This document shows positions 10,171 to 23,409 of a stretch of 64,000 bases of DNA, piece by piece. The stretch's first letter is position 1; each line of letters opens with the position of its first letter. Below the pieces are notes generated by a model, which made no database searches, had not been told where the DNA came from, and saw only the letters and a program-made list of their open reading frames with translations. Origin of the DNA: Wurfbainia villosa. Its lineage: Eukaryota > Streptophyta > Magnoliopsida > Zingiberales > Zingiberaceae. Position numbers and translations under genes: made by a program. The DNA is taken from the NCBI GenBank assembly GCA_025175895.1, contig CM046007.1, forward strand, positions 28,291,913 through 28,355,912. Direction: 5' to 3'.

Positions 10171-13030
10171 CCTAGGTTTTGCGATGTCATATAATGTTGT
10201 TTTTGTGTCGAGTCTTGGATTCTCGGAAGTCAATTTGTTTCGGTTTTTATTTTCTGAGATGAGATTGACAACGACTTGAGCTCTAAGCAGCACGAGGTAA
10301 GAATTCCTGATAACTTATAGCCTAGTAGATACTTATCTAAACTTGTTCAACAGGTGTATACAATCAGAGTTATGACACCTGTGCAGACTCGTAGTTGGGG
10401 TCGTCCACTGAGGCGACCAGCTGGAGTTGCCTTTAAGGGTTTATACTCTTGGTTTTATTGACTATGCTTTTAATGTTTATAACAGGGAATAACAGGTAGT
10501 GCGTTGGTTATTCTTCGTAATCGTGGTTTGAGTTGACCATGAGAATGCCCTATTGAGTCTGTGAGTCTTGAACCTGTGTTGAAAAGGTGATTTACCTTTG
10601 AGAGCCGACTGATACTCAGTCAGAAAATAGGAGTCAAGTCATCACATTTCTTGTGAAAATCAAAGACTACAGTCTTAGGGATTTTCACTAACGGTGCTAG
10701 TCAGATCATTACCCATAGGGTAATGGACTAGGTGTGTATACTATTATTGCTACAGCAAGCGGAGGGTTAGTATAAGGTGTTTCATAGGGATTTTGATCCT
10801 TGAGTTGTTCGTACTGGGTTGTATAACTTTGAAAGTACGTTTGAATACTTAACTCGTATTATACAGAGAAAGTAGAGTTATTTGCATACCATTATCGGGA
10901 TTAGGTCGATACTTGGTGGAAGATGTAGAAAATAATATTCGGGGAATAATATATCACTTATCATGGTTAGTGATGTTGAGAGAGAGTAATTCCCCGCGTC
11001 AATTTCTGTGACACATTATAGGAAATTCTTGAGCTTCAAGTAGGATGATTGTTGATAACGGGAATACCATGCAGAGTCATTAGACTTGCAGAATTTACGC
11101 TCACCTAATAGCTCAAGAGTGTAATTGAATGTATTAAGTCACTCAGAGTTACTGGCTTAATTTGGATTAGGATGTTTGGATCTTCTATCAGATCATGTCG
11201 GAAGACATTGGGTTGAGTCAGAAGTTTAGAAATGACTCCGTACAAGTGTTTAGAAGATGAAGATCGATAAGCAGACATTGCAAGTCAGATGTTGGAATGA
11301 GAAGCCTCTGAATGTTGGTCAAAAGGAGCAAGATCAGAGTCATAAGCCACGAGCTACTATTGGAGAGTTTTTCCGATCATAGAAGACCAACCGTAGATCG
11401 TCAGAACTATCTGATGTTATCAGCAAAATCAGAACAAAGACTCTGAAGGGATTATATACGTGCAGTGCGGATCACGAAGTCACGCAAAGTCGGATTATCC
11501 GTTGGATCAGATCATTTGTTGCTATTGTAAGCAACCAGTACAGTTGAGGAGGTGTATTTTGAAAACTCAGTTGAAGACTATCAATGGTATTCCGAGAGGA
11601 TGATGCACAATCTCGACAGTAGAGATCATCATAGAAGATTGAGTTATTGTACCAGCAGCGACCTACTACCTTGAACGTGGTTGGAGTTCCTTGATACTTC
11701 CCTTTAGGGGAAGTGATTTACTCAGCAGTATCAGCAGAAGACATCTTAGAAGACTCATGCAGACAACAACAACTATTACCCCTAGACGTGGATTGACTTT
11801 GTACAGAGGAGAGAGTATACGATGGTGGTCGTGTCTATTCCGTATTCTATAGTTGCAGCTCGTAGGACTAAGTGATGGGATCAGATGATCTAGGAAAAAT
11901 CCCCGGGTCATTTGTCGCAGAAATGCGACCGCTTTATCGCGGATTGTTGGATCTGATCCCGTTCTCTTCGGGAAAGGTTGAGACCTATGTGGAGCCTTTG
12001 GATCGGATCGACAGATAATTGATCGTTCATGGTATTACTTTAGTTTACCCTTTGGGTTAATATATTGAGAAATACTTGTAGCTTACAGGTATCTTTGTTT
12101 AGAACATTCTTAGTTTGGATTAGAAGGGTTCCTAAACATCGACTTGTAGGTCGGTGGTATCTCTACCGTCAGGTGAGATGTGGACCAACAATTAAGAAGT
12201 CAAGGGATGCCCTTAGACTTGGATAGACATACCTTTACTGTAGACATATCCTTACAGATGGATAAATTATTAAAATTATGGTATGATATGTCTCTCGGAT
12301 GTGCGTATAATCCGAGAGTATTCGGATGTAGTTTTGGATGAACTCCTAGGCTTGCCACTGCATAGGCAAGTGGAGTAGGTGATCGGAGTGATTTCGAAGA
12401 TAGTGTCGATATTGAATACCTCATACAAGTGATAAATTTTGTTGGTATCAGTGTTGCTAAACACTATGGAAATTAGAAGAACATAAGTTGCGATTATAGG
12501 AGATGCTGGATGAGATATTTATCTGTTCCAGTATTTCTTCTAGAGAGGATCCAGAACTCTTTGTTAAAAGAGAGATGAACTTTTGAGATTATGCATCAAT
12601 TATCGATGATGGAATGCGATAGTGGTTGAAAGTGAATATCCTTCATTGTGGATAGATGATCTGTTTAGATCAACTAAGGACACCTGTGTATACTCTAGGG
12701 TTGGTTTATGACTGAAGTGTTGGTATTGTAGTGACATGATGTCATATAATTATCATTGTCGTTGTGATGATTGATATATCATCAGTGTAGAGTAAAGAGG
12801 ATGCAGGTGTATAAAGACGACAATTTCATACTTGGTATGAATTTTATGAGTTTTGATTATGTTGTTAGACTATTGAACGATTTAGTCGTCCATGGATTTG
12901 AGAAATCGTGTATTCTGGATACAATTGGATCAGTTTGTGGTTGTTAAAGTTGCGTAACTTGGTCACTGTTGATGGTGGTAGTTGGAGTTGCCCACTCGGT
13001 CACCGTAGATAGTGGTTCCCTTGTATGATT
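10171..13030 (+). pseudogene. decayed chromovirus gag-protease-RT(start) region
   Basis: It aligns throughout with about 26807-29640. A degraded nucleocapsid zinc knuckle (C-x2-C pair then a displaced Cys) is seen near 11525-11560. A trace of the protease/RT linker that usually reads like PDVVSDELQGLP appears near 12320. Stops occur in every frame, so no protein can be made. Both copies are dead in similar ways, implying descent from an already non-coding lineage. Confidence 0.7.
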
Positions 13031-13153
13031 TGGTTGTTGAATATGGAAAATTCAAATTACCAAGGAAATAAAAATGCATGATGAAATGGTATAGACAAGC
13101 TATAAACAAGAAAGGAAATATGATGCATTCTAGATAATGTATGGTCCTCAATG
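13031..13153. other. fragment left of the solo LTR
   Basis: This short AT-rich piece lies between the end of chromovirus 1 homology and the GAAAA duplication. With 16462 onward it formed one sequence before the solo-LTR insertion, probably the 3' part of the outer Athila-like element. Confidence 0.4.
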
Positions 13154-13158
13154 GAAAA

Positions 13159-16100
13159 TGTCATGCCCCGAAAGTATATTTGTCCGTCAACTGGACAGTA
13201 CTTTCTTGTGACAATATAAGATACATTGTCGATACAAGGCCCACATAGCTACTGACATCTATAAACCATATATCAAAATAAAATAACAATGACAGATAAT
13301 AGAAATACAAAGACACACAAATACGCACCAATGCAATTTTGACACAACAAGAAAACATAATTGAATTCAACATCTAAATCAAATCCATCATAAAGGTCAA
13401 ACACATAACAACACAATCAGATACCAAAATGTGGAACCAATATAGAATAAAATCCAAAACATACAATTCAAAATAATACAACACCAATATGGAACAAAAT
13501 CCAAACGCTCGGTGTGAGATGGGATCAATCAAGTGAGCTCAACACCTAAGAAATCTTCACATTACGGACAGCGAAACCAGGTGTTACGTGGTGGTGAGTA
13601 TAAGATTCAGTGGTATATGAAAGATAGTGCATGGACTAAATAAACATATAGAGATCAATATGTATACAGTCTTAAAGGTAATAACAAATAACCAACGGTA
13701 TAAATATAATAAATGCATATACCAACCTGATCCATCAGATGTAATGTAATGTACTGACTTACATGAAAGTCTGCAATGACACAACTCATAACAACCTGAG
13801 TAAATATTCAACAACGTAATACATACGAATAACATGCATGAATAATATCACACATGTGATTAACTCATAATCATATGAACAACGTATAATCAAATGTAGA
13901 AACCAAATTGGTCCATCTAATGCAATAACATAATGTTGATCAAATGCACATAGCAACCTGATCCAACTCATACCCAAGTACTCCACATACAACAACATAG
14001 GACATGAAAATGGTATGTATGATGATATACAAACATATGCAATAATCATAGTTCAATCATATGCAACATATCACAAGCATATGCAATATACATCAAACAT
14101 ATATATGCACCTCCACGGTTATGTATATGCATGGTCACTACCTATACACCTCTCTACCATGACCCCGTGTGGCCTGGATCGACAAAACATGACAACTGTC
14201 CCAACTCCAACTACCACTACTCTCGAGTGGATGAATGGACAGTATGAGTAAGTAGCTATCTAGCTACATATAAGGGGTCCCTATTGCACGTAACTCTAGC
14301 TACCACTACCCACGAGTGGTCGAGTGCTGCACGATAGGACAAGCTGCATGCAACTCCAACTACCACTATCCCATAGTGGCCGAGTGCTGCAGATATCAAC
14401 TGCTCATGTCTCCCGTAACCACTATCCCGCAGTGGCAAGGTGGACAGGTATGACCGATGACTCTCTCAACCACAAGAGAGACATAGTCAACAACATGCAT
14501 ACAATGTGATAATGACTCCAATGTGATAATGACTGTATAGATATCGAATGAGTATCTCAAAGTTCAACGGCTAAGTATCAAGTACAAGAATAAGTAGAGT
14601 GGAGTCAAGATAATTCCATCTTTTATTAACAGAGTTCATGCACTAAGATCAAGATGTACAAGAGTCAAAGATAAATCACCCACATAATAAGCAGATCGTG
14701 CTGATGATCTTCGCGCTCACAAATCTATCTTGAATCAAGGTCTTACAATTAACCTACAAACATTAACAAGTTCTATCATAAGTCCAATGATGGTTTCAAG
14801 TCCCAAACCAACCTTAAATTCTAATTAGTTAACCAACCAATACACCGATACAATTACCGATTAAATCAATTGTTTAATCAGATTCATTCCATGTATAATC
14901 CATAATAACACCTTTACACAATCTATTGCATAGCTATAACACAACCTACTTCATAACATACAAAATCAAAGCTTACCTCCTACCGTTTCAATCAACCACC
15001 GCTTATTTGAAACACACATCCATTACCTGATTCAAAATGCAAATCATATATCTGACTTAACTAACAACACAAATCCAATTTGATAACCTCCCCTATAACT
15101 TGCAAACACAAAATCCATATCACAATATATTTATATCCAAATTTACCAGCCTAGCTTCAATTATAGATCTCACCTTCACTACCTATCAATATGCAAGATG
15201 TCACAGCTATAACAATCTTAATCAATTTTCCAAACCAATTCACTGCATAATTTATGAATCAACTCTAACATCAACTTTAAATCAGTAAATCCAATAACCA
15301 AACTAGCTAATCACATCCATAACAATCCTAATCAGAACTTACCAAGCTTAGCCTCGCTTGCACAACTATCACCTACAAATCGAAGCTTACCTAACTCCAA
15401 TTCAATGGCACACAACTCCTTGATCCACTCTGATGAGACCGATCTGAACAATCCAATTAAACTGGAGGTGAAACCCAACCTCAATAATACCAAACACCTG
15501 TAAACACATAGTATCTAAGCCTTTTTTCAACCTATCGATCTATGAATTCTAAATCCATAGAAAACAGAAAGATTAGTGGAACATTACCAGTTATTTGAAG
15601 AAAAATCGATTGATTCATGGATCTGCCCTGTGAACCACCATGAACCGCAGTGATAGCATCCTCCCCAATAGCGACGACAGCACAGCCGAAACACCCTGCG
15701 AATCGCAGATCACTGGTTCTTGAGGAGGGCTAACCTCAAACGCCAACATTATTATGTATGTGGTGGCTATAGTTGTTGATCGAGGAGAACAACGACAACT
15801 CATGATCGGAAGAGCAGGTGACTAAGGGAGAGAGTCGGCGACTGCGACGATCAGCATGACAATCGACCGCAGTGACGGTGTCACTGAGTTGGGCTCGTGC
15901 AAAAAAATTTAGTGACGAGAAGAGAGACCGTGATGGTGACTAAGGAGAAAGGAGGGTGACATCGGCGAGTGAAGATCTTCAGCATGGCGGCAGTGCTCAC
16001 TGCCATCGAATCGGAAGAAGAAGGGCGACGGAAGGAAAGGGCAGAAGAGGCGGATTGGCTTGCCGAAGAGGCTGGTGGCGACCGGCATGGCAACGGCGAT

Positions 16101-16456
16101 GGGACGACAACATCGATCGGACCTAGCAGCAGCATCAACTCCTTCCAAAGAGGCGGAAGAGAAATGAAGAACAGGGATCGGCGAAATTAGAAATCGGGAG
16201 GAAATGAAAGATTAAAGGAAATTAGGCTTTAATAATCAATCCGTAGCCTAAGTATTTATAACTTAGTCTAATTAAATCATTAACCTCAATTATAGATAAT
16301 CTAAACATGTTTTATAAAAGCCAATTTATTTTATCCCATACAATGCTATAAGAATTCCATTTAAAATCAGAAAAATTTCTAATTTTTTTTTGAAAAAATC
16401 CTATAAGATATTTTTCCTAATTAATAAATATTATTTTATTTTTTCGATATCCTGCA
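13159..16456 (-). mobile_element. solo LTR of the chromovirus family
   Basis: Read on the minus strand, this 3,298-bp unit starts TGCAGGATATCG and ends in the ggcatgaca type terminus. It aligns with the other chromovirus LTRs. A perfect 5-bp target duplication GAAAA flanks it at 13154-13158 and 16457-16461. There is no internal sequence or second LTR, so it is the product of recombination between two LTRs. The array of ACTCTCT hairpins is reduced here to a single remnant. Confidence 0.9.
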
Positions 16457-16461
16457 GAAAA

Positions 16462-16930
16462 TAAACAAACAATCATAAATAGAATAAGATAGATCTAAAC
16501 TACTATGGAGGAGGGAGAGGGTAATATGGAAAGTGATTTTGCAATGTGTGCCAATCGTAAATGTTGCTCATGTGACGGTGGAGCTCCTCCATCTGTGTGT
16601 AGAGCTCCTCTCCCCTATGAAAACGCTCTTTCACCTTGAAAAAAGAAGAAGAAAGAAAAAGTTAGAAAAAATAAAAAATCAGAAGAAAATTCAAAAAAAA
16701 AAAGAAGAAGAAGAGAAAAGTCTTAGGTTACCTCTCAAAAAGTACTTATTTTAGGTCGTAAGCTCAACCTTTATTAAGTTCAAATCGAAGTCTTCAGTTG
16801 AACGGGATAAGTACCCCTCTTTTTGAAACAAATCTCCTTCAATACTTTTTCTTCCTCATTAGTTGTGAAACAACGTGTATATCTGATTTTCCTTTGTCGA
16901 TGTTTTCCTTCTTCACTAGATCAACTCATG
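16462..16930 (-). other. probable 3' untranslated part of Athila-like remnant
   Basis: On the minus strand the order is protease remnant (16961-17152), then a motif resembling the gagaggtaacctaagac sequence common after pol in Athila/Tat-type elements (about 16720-16740), then a purine-rich run (16640-16720). RT, RNase H and integrase are missing between them. Confidence 0.5.
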
Positions 16931-17829
16931 CACGTCGTCATGGTGTGTCATCTTCTATCTCTACACTATCAATCTTGCAACATGTTTCTTGAATAGAAGC
17001 ATGATTAGTCCCTTTAGATAATTCAAATTCAAACTTTTCTTATCAACCATCAGAGATAGTATGTGGTTCTTAATGTCAATCATGACTCCGGCGGTGGCTA
17101 AGAATGATTGTCCTAGGATAATCGGTATCCGGGGGTTCTCATCCATATCCAAGATAATAAAATTTGTTAGAACAAACTTCTCTATCTTTACTTGTATGAA
17201 GTACCCTAGGGATATTTAATGGATCGATCAACAAGTTATGGGGTCATGGTTGTCAACTTCAGAGGTCGCAAAAAGTTTTGTTGATTCTGTGTTCTCTAAT
17301 GATGCGTGAAATAGAGAAACTACTAGGATTCTAACATTTGAGTGGTGATTTGTGTTGAATTAGTGCACTGCATTCCTTCGTCAAAGTCAGTCTCATAATC
17401 CTCTATCTTCCTTTGATGCCATAAAATATCCTTTATGAATTAAAAAAAAAAAAATCATTTTTCTCCGAGGCATCAAGGAAGGGAATGTACAGAATAAGCT
17501 TCTTCGACCTCATGACAAATGGACCAAACTGCTAATCTAGCTTTGCCTTGGCCAACTGCTAAGAAAAAGGGATCGACAATACATATGTTTTTACTGGAGT
17601 CTTAGGATAAGGTTCCTCGTGGCATTCTCACATTTTTTTTGTCAGGTGTGCAATCTTCTCTTTTTGGATTGCTACTTTAGAATTTTGCTTCTCCTCAAAG
17701 TGATGGCATTGCAGTGCTCTACTGGATTTGCCTTTGGCTGACTTGGAAATCTCTTGGGAGCTCTTGAAGGTGTGCTCACGATCTGTGCAACTTGAATTTT
17801 TAATATTTTAGTATGATTGCACAAGTTAT
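16931..17829 (-). pseudogene. Athila/Tat-like gypsy gag tail and protease remnant
   Basis: The minus-strand frame ending near 17672 carries the gag C-terminal signature RFPSQPKANPVEHCNAITLR, typical of Athila/Tat elements. Farther on, 16961-17152 encodes IPIILGQSFLATAGVMIDI, the C-terminal half of a retropepsin. Both are short and separated by stops. The gag is the direct continuation of the minus-strand gag at 43563-45331; a 25.7-kb insertion separates them. Confidence 0.8.
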
Positions 17830-19852
17830 TGATAGACGCATCATCACAATATGATATATCAAAATAAATTACCAAACTCCCTAACTACACTAATGCAATA
17901 GGATAACTCGGATCGTCTTCCAACAACTAACTGTAACAATAAAATAACAATCTTAGGATCAATTTTATTCACGATCAAAGATTTGGGATTTTCATGATAT
18001 GAAATAACAATTGAAATAAAAACTAAAACATCCTATTGATAAAATCTAATGACCTATCCTAAACATGTAAAACAATTCAACAAATTTGGATTCAGGACAT
18101 TAAACAAAGCTAAGCTAATGCAATTAAAGGAAAAAAATTAACAACTAAAATTATTTGCAAAACATTAACTGATCTATTAAAGCTAAATTGCAGCAATTAA
18201 GAAACTATTGAAATCAAGCATTAAATATAAATCACGACAATGAATTATTGTATTCAACATCAACAAATCCGGAACACAGCAACAATAGCAATTCAAGAAT
18301 AGGGAATTTATACAACACATCTAACAAATCAAACATACTAAGGTAAGAAGACATCTAAAGAATCAAGCTAGGGCAACCCCTTAGCTTGAATATGATCAGG
18401 ATCGGAGATGGCTGGAATTAGCCAAAAGAAGCTGTGAAGAACTGATCGGAGGCTAGAACAGGGCTGTCTGGTGTTGAAAATGATGCCCGAGATCTGGAAA
18501 TGCTGTGATGGTGGTTGAAGAGAAGGGGATCGCGACAGATCACCACAGATCGGAGGGGAAAACGAAGCTGCCGGAGGTGAAGATGGTTGTCTGAAGCTGT
18601 GATGGACTGATGAAATCAATTGGAGGGGAAATCCCCTTCGCCGATCGATCGACGGCGGAGGATGGATGAGATGCTTCTCGACTGAAGAGAAGGGGAATCT
18701 CCTTCTCCTCCTTAGCCGACAGTGCTTGGAGGGAAGAAGCGGTGGACTTGGTGGAGATCGCTGATCGGGAAGAAGAAGTTGTGGTGCGTCACGATCCAAA
18801 AATTGGCGGTGGCTTCAGAAGGGAAAGAAGGCTCGGGATCGGTCACCGGATAAGGAGGGAATCCCCTTTCCTCCCCGGCGACCGGTGGTGAAGGAGGAGG
18901 AAGTGGCGACGCATGTTAGATTGGGGCAGAAGAATAGACCTGGCCAAGGTCCGGGTCAAACCCGGACCCGACCCGGAACCGGACCGTGGTCAACGGTCCG
19001 GTTAACGATCAGCAGGTTTAACCGGACCATGAACCACGCTATTAGCGGTCGGTCGGCTAAACCGAACCGGAAAAAACCGCATTTAAAAAAAAAATTTGGC
19101 CGAAACGCGGGCGTGTCGCCGCTGCCGAAACGCCCGTGTCGCTGCCCTCGTTACGACAGGCGTGTCGCGCGCAGGCGTGTCCGTCATGTCGCGGTGTGTT
19201 GCTCTGCGTGTCGACGACACGGGCGTGTTGCTCGTACATACCGGTAGAAGCGAGCGTGTCGGCCGGACTTGACCGGACTGGACCGAGCCGGTTAAGTCGA
19301 TATTTTGTCAACGTGGATGGGAAATTTCTGATTTTTTAATGAAATTCTGGATATGATCGAACGATCAAAATTTCTCTGATCTCTATTGAACGGGTCTGAT
19401 CAGATTTGAATGAGTTATTGAGATTAAATGGTCTGGATGAACGACCAAGATGTGTGGATATTAATGTATGAGCTAGATCGTTCCAGATTTAGATAGATGA
19501 CTTAGAATCAACGTGCTTTCATCGGACGATCCAGATTGATCAGATCTTATCTCTTGATTAAATTGCATTCGATCTTGATTAACGGTTCAGATTGATCCAA
19601 CTTAAAATGCCCTTAATGACCCTAGATGAAGCCATACTTGATCCAACTTGTGTCTGGTCCGTTTGTTCATCTTGATATCCTATAAACAAGAGATAAAATT
19701 TACATATAAGTCTAGAATTTAGGAGAATTTATAATAAAATCCGAAATGAATCCAAACTTATAAAATATACTAATAATCAATAATTAATCACTCGAGAGGA
19801 TAAAAATATTGATATTAAGGACCAAAATAATATGATAAAATGATAGTTATCA
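17830..19852 (-). repeat. 3' LTR of the minus-strand gypsy element
   Basis: This 2,023-bp repeat aligns with 41980-43562, sharing for example the gatagacgcatcatcgcaat-type start and the gtagttatca end. It is longer than its partner because of a GC-rich block at about 18900-19280 absent from the other copy. The frames at 18368-18799 and 18885-19339 are side effects of that GC-rich sequence. Confidence 0.75.
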
Positions 19853-20545
19853 ATTTCCTCACACTTATTCTTGTGCGTCCTAAGAAAGTAAAGAAAATTA
19901 AAAGATAACCAAAGCATATCCCTATCATCCCCTAGTAATACTTTGAAAATAGTAAAACATGATAACTTAGGATCATCAAGTTTTGAGAATCTAGGCACTC
20001 ATATTTCCACTTCCCACACAAGTTGATAAGTAAGGTAATTTCAATCAACTCGAATAGATTAAGCATGATAGAACCTCACAAGGTAAATATATGCACTGAT
20101 ACACTCATAAGAAATATGGAAATGGAGCTCACTCAAAACAACTCATGATATTGAATTACCATGTGCTTGTTTATCTTCTACTTCTCCACTACTATGAACA
20201 TAAACACACATAAATCAAGAAGACTTATCAAAAGTAGTGATGAAGCCAAGATAAATTCAAAAGAGCAAGAAAGATAGACAACAAGGAAGACTAAAAGAAC
20301 ATGAGAGCATTGAAATAATCACATGATGACTACAACAAAACAATAAGCATGAAATCACTCAAAACATCCAACACTCAACTGCCTTGTATCTTTTTAATGT
20401 AATGCACAAACTAAACATTCCTACATCTCCAAAAATACATATCTTCAATAAGCTCTCAATCCAAAAGTACTTCCACATAACAAAATCAAATGAATAGAAA
20501 TAATCTCTTCAAAACTTTATTCCACTAAAGCAAGACAATTTAGAA
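19853..20545 (-). other. internal 3' region of the gypsy element
   Basis: AT-rich, with no credible frame. On the minus strand the bases just before the LTR are gtgtgaggaaat, a plausible polypurine tract. Confidence 0.4.
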
Positions 20546-20550
20546 ACCAT

Positions 20551-21533
20551 TGTTAGATATTGGGTCTTATAAAGACCAATATACGGTTTTGAAAAGGAAA
20601 ATCGATGTGCTATCAATCATTTAAAATCTAAATTGACTTCAAAATCGAAATCTACGTTTCGAGTAGATGAATCTAGACTATTAATTTGCTCAAAACCGAT
20701 TATGGGTGAATGAGAAATTAATTGTTAAAGTCAGCCTAAAAGTTATTAAAGGAAGTAAGGGGAACAATAGTCCCACATTGGAAATTCCATAGAGGAATTA
20801 CTTCCTTATATGTGTTGATGAGTTAATTAAGTTAACTCAAATTAGCACATATACTCTCTCATCGATGGCGGCGGTGCTACTTTGGCCGCCACCGCCACGT
20901 ATGCGCGCGAAATGGGCGCTTTGTTGGCGCACTTTGCACTGACTGGGCAATCGGATGGACACGTTGGAACAAAGAGATTGAGTAGCGCGATCTGGAGCGT
21001 TGATCGCGAAGAATCATGATCGGACCACTGGTTATTACGATTGATCTGGAGCGTCGGATTGACTGGATCGATGGATCCAGATCTGGTGGCTAAAATCAAA
21101 GGATGATCTGAAAGGTTACAATCATTCAGATCTAATGGCTGAGATCAAAGGGTTTGATGAAGGGTTATAACCCTTTACATCCAATGGCTCAGATTAAACT
21201 CACCAAAGGGCACCTTATCTCTTCACCTAGTATAAATAGATCCCTAGAGAATGGAATAGAAAACTCAACTCAAACTCATTCCCTCAATCTCTCATCTCAT
21301 CCATCCATCCTCTGCATCCAGAGTCCAAAAAGCCTACGAGTAGGTTCGTCGGTCTCGGAATTTGTAGTGCTACTATTCCGAGATATCGTCGTTGTATCTT
21401 GGAAACGAATTGGTGCTATCCGTAAACACCTGAGCAGAGCAATATCGTTTTACGGAGATAGTGTCGAACACTAACCTCGACGAGATCATATCAGATTGTT
21501 GTCTCCCCGATTATTTCGGAAATATTTTCAACA
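20551..21533 (+). mobile_element. solo LTR with ACCAT target duplication
   Basis: This 983-bp unit begins TGTTAGATATTGGG and ends TTTTCAACA. It is flanked by perfect ACCAT copies at 20546-20550 and 21534-21538. No primer site, polypurine tract or coding sequence adjoins it. The LTR has a TATA box at 21231. TGTT...AACA ends suggest a copia family distinct from elements A-D. The 106-codon frame inside it spans the promoter and R region and is not a gene. Confidence 0.9.
21231..21239 (+). promoter_or_regulatory. TATA box of solo LTR
   Basis: TATAAATAG is followed by a CT-rich leader. The orientation fits plus-strand transcription of the LTR. Confidence 0.65.
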
Positions 21534-21538
21534 ACCAT

Positions 21539-22618
21539 AACAATGCTTATATTCATTAATCATACATCATGCAAAGATACAACATTTGAAACTTTTATTT
21601 TTTTCTTTTTTTCCACAACAAGCTTGTTCTTTCTTTTTTTTTTCCAACATTTTTTTCAAATGGAGAAAATAGAAGATACATGATTGTGATAATGATAAAT
21701 TTGGCTTCCCATGTTGCAACTTGTGGAAATCTCCTCTCGGCATAAAATCAATAGATTGTAACAATATTTCATCACTTTTTTTTTTCACACATAACACTCT
21801 CCCCCACACTTAAACTTGTCTGTCCTGGACAATGTACTCATCATGTAATCCCCCAAAATTCTCATCATATGATAAGGAAAGAAAAACTAATAAAGATGTG
21901 AAAGTGACAACATAATGACAATGAGAAGATATATCAAGAAAGCTGCAATGTCATAAAAGTATCAAGTAAAATGTATGACGAGTAACAATGACAAAGAAAA
22001 AGGAAAGAAATTAAAAGAAATAATAAGAGACATTGCCTCCATCATATTCATGCAAGCTTATATTATTGTAATTTCAAAAAGAATCAAAGAAAATTCTATA
22101 GTGTCAAGTATCACAAGTGTTATCACACACAAGAAGATAAAGGATAAGCATGGCAATAAACTTCACTAGGTGAATAAGAATATCAAGCTTAATCTATCAA
22201 GATAGAGTCCATCACCATAACAAATGACTACATGCAAGCAATATACTCAATCATACCAATGAATCCAAAACTCGATAGTCAAACTTAATTATGTTTTACA
22301 ATTCAAAGCACTACGAAAGGATGTGTAAGGAATTTATTGCAAAAACTACAACAAAGAAAGCAAAATCAAATAAAGTGTGAAGCAAAAGAAAACAAGTAAA
22401 AGCAATTAAGCATATGTACAATAAGAAAATGAAACATAAAAGATAAAGAAAGGAACAAATTCCCTTAATCTCTTGGCGGTTGAAGCTGATTCAGTAATAG
22501 AAGTCAGGCGGGAGGTGGAATGACATAAGAATAAATCCTCCCCGATGGTCGAAGACAATTCATCTTTAAGATCCACACCGAGGGTGGAATGATAAAAAAT
22601 GAGGTGAGAGTCTTCCTT
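21539..22618 (-). other. internal region of the gypsy element, left of copia C
   Basis: Mostly AT-rich non-coding. Near 21799-21815 the minus strand has aagtgtgggggagagtg, resembling the conserved tract preceding the 3' region of Athila-like elements. T- and A-runs near 21595-21790 explain the short frames. The sequence resumes at 40567 after copia C. Confidence 0.45.
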
Positions 22619-22623
22619 AAATA

Positions 22624-23409
22624 TGTTGATGTAATCGGCCCAGGTCATGATTGACCAGGACTCGAGCTTGACTCGAGAGATGTTTTGATGTTCGACAAAA
22701 ATATATGACAATGTGATTGTCATGGGAAAGTCCAAGTCTTGGGTACTTGGCATGGAAAGTCCAAGTGGGACACTTGGCATTTGGGAAAGTCCAAGCATGA
22801 GTCTTGGCAATGGAAAGTCCAACATGGGTTGGCAAAGAAAAGTCCAAGCATGGGTCTTGGCATGAAAAGTCCAACATGGGTTGGCAAGGAAAAGTCCAAG
22901 CATGGGTCTTGGCATGGAAAGTCCAACATGGGTTGCCAAGGGAAAGTCCAAGCTTGAGTCTTAGCATTTGAGAAGTCCAAGGGTTTGATATTGGCGGCGT
23001 AAAGTCCAAGCGGGAGTCTTGACAGCATAAGTCCAATGGTTGGCGATGTAAAGTCCAAGCGGAGTCTTGGCGGCGTAAGTCCAATGTGCCTTGGCGGTGT
23101 AGACACCGTTAGCATGACATAGCCGATGGAAGCACTTGAAGGCTAGCGCGATGGATGAACAAGTCATGGATGACTTGGAGGGATCCGAGAGGTGTGAGGT
23201 TGATGGAGGTGGCTAGAAGGCTTAGGTCTAGGCTAAGGGTGGTCTAGCAAGTATGGGGGAACCATACTTGGGTTAAAACCTTATGTTTGAGGTGTGCCAG
23301 TCGACTGGTGTCATGTGACAGTCGACTGGGGTGAGTCAACTAGGGTTTGACTACGAAATATCAGTGATCATTGCAGGTAGAGCGGTCATTGAATGGGCAA
23401 TGATCGTGA
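22624..23409 (+). repeat. 5' LTR of copia C, left part
   Basis: It begins TGTTGATGTAATCGG and aligns with the start of the 3' LTR at 39068. It contains about ten imperfect repeats of an aagtccaagcatgggtcttgg type (about 22730-23060); each unit can fold as CCAAG-N-CTTGG. The overlapping reverse frames at 22406-23167 come from this array. Confidence 0.92.

Larger units (their letters stand above)
6901..13030 (+). mobile_element. Tekay/Del-like chromovirus 1, 3'-truncated
   Basis: A 3.25-kb LTR, a primer site and about 2.9 kb of internal sequence align with the complete element at 23410-34647. Homology stops near 13030, before the integrase region, and no 3' LTR follows. The next recognisable unit is an inserted solo LTR at 13159. 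Confidence 0.85.

Noticed and set aside
22406..23167. Four overlapping reverse-strand frames with repeated LGLS/HAWTF peptides (also 39045-39612, 5236-5593, 56173-56488)
   Set aside because: They are translations of the CCAAG-N-CTTGG arrays in copia LTRs. Several frames are open at once and none has a start or codon pattern of its own.
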